From assembly GCA_034766995.1 (NCBI GenBank), contig CM068315.1:35915318-35979317 (forward strand): a stretch of 64,000 nt of DNA. The letters run 5' to 3'. A model generated the notes under the pieces. It worked only from the letters and a program-made list of their open reading frames with translations, had not been told where the DNA came from and did no database searches. Shown here in pieces: positions 63,640 to 64,000 of this stretch. Position 1 is the first letter of the stretch. Each line of letters starts with the position of its first letter. Position numbers and translations under genes: made by a program. This DNA comes from Acanthacorydalis orientalis (Eukaryota > Arthropoda > Insecta > Megaloptera > Corydalidae).

Positions 63640-64000
63640 GCACGATCCACATGTTTATTCTATCTCGCCTTAAACACGAGACGAACTGTCAAAACGAGCG
63701 TTCGGCCAACATGAAAGAAATAAAATTACTATCACATGTTACATATGTACAATCACTGCAACAAACATAAGCGAACACAAAACGAATAGGTATCGTCAAT
63801 GTCAACAACAAACACGCATGGTGAGAAAGGAAAAAAAATATAAGTGAAAATAACGAACTTCAAATATTATATACAAATAAACGTTAGTTAAAGCATGTTT
63901 GGTTGACCCAGGACGGTCAGCTAGCGACGACGCACTAAGTGTACTGCAGTAGAACGTCACGGCGCCCGGGACAACGTCGAATAGACTGTCGGAAGGTGGT
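63640..64000 (-). other. GC-elevated, CpG-rich right edge (possible exon or promoter)
   Basis: GC content and CpG frequency rise sharply over the last ~350 bases and most in the final 100. On the minus strand one frame is open from the edge for about 64 codons; its first part (SLFDVVPGAV) looks coding-like, but the later part is AT-driven. I found no clear donor. It could be the 5' exon or promoter of a further transcript that runs leftwards, or the end of a gene lying to the right. Confidence 0.3.

Overview
The window is strongly AT-rich eukaryotic DNA. Its most conspicuous content is a very high density of long (AT)n microsatellites, roughly one per kilobase, often compounded with (GT)n or (CA)n. 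Introns, weak CpG-rich islands, short inverted-repeat elements and the absence of operon-like gene packing suggest an arthropod, most likely an insect. I could not narrow the lineage further from sequence alone. Most of the long reading frames are translations of dinucleotide repeats and are not genes.

Coding content is sparse and lies mainly on the minus strand. One exon is clear: a 260-codon, histidine/serine/proline-rich exon (8958 to 8179) that starts at an ATG with a good context and ends at a consensus 5' splice donor in phase 0. A second likely first coding exon (38644 to 38483, 54 codons) also starts with ATG and ends in phase 0 at a donor. At the left edge, a short open segment behind a pyrimidine-rich 3' splice site (72 to 1) is in a compatible phase. 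Two further minus-strand 3' splice-like sites, at about 28097 and 5436, are each followed directly by GT; the one at 28097 matches a recursive-splicing (ratchet) site well. The simplest model, which is inference, is the 5' part of one large minus-strand gene with alternative first exons. A TATA/CCAAT/E-box region at about 10.1-10.4 kb would serve the 260-codon exon, and the common body would lie to the left of the window. I cannot name the gene.

Layout: 0-8 kb is intron-like, with one candidate splice site and many AT tracts. 8.2-10.4 kb holds the histidine-rich exon, its probable 5'UTR splice site and its promoter. 10.5-26 kb is non-coding with microsatellites, a pair of inverted ~305-bp repeats (16.2 and 20.5-20.9 kb) and a small MITE (20.1-20.5 kb). 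26.4-27.5 kb holds a fold-back element and one copy of a dispersed repeat whose second copy is at 57.0 kb. 28.1 kb is the recursive-splice candidate. 30.1-30.6 kb is a minisatellite. 32.6 and 34.5 kb carry an 87-bp duplication. 36.9-37.9 kb is a ~1-kb hairpin element with a tRNA-like segment in each arm. 38.5-38.7 kb is the second first-exon candidate. 39-64 kb is non-coding apart from two adjoining minisatellites (51.9-52.3 kb), a weak plus-strand ORF pair (57.6-58.1 kb) and a GC-richer block at the right edge that may be exon or promoter.

No rRNA gene, intact tRNA gene, CRISPR array or intact transposase was seen.
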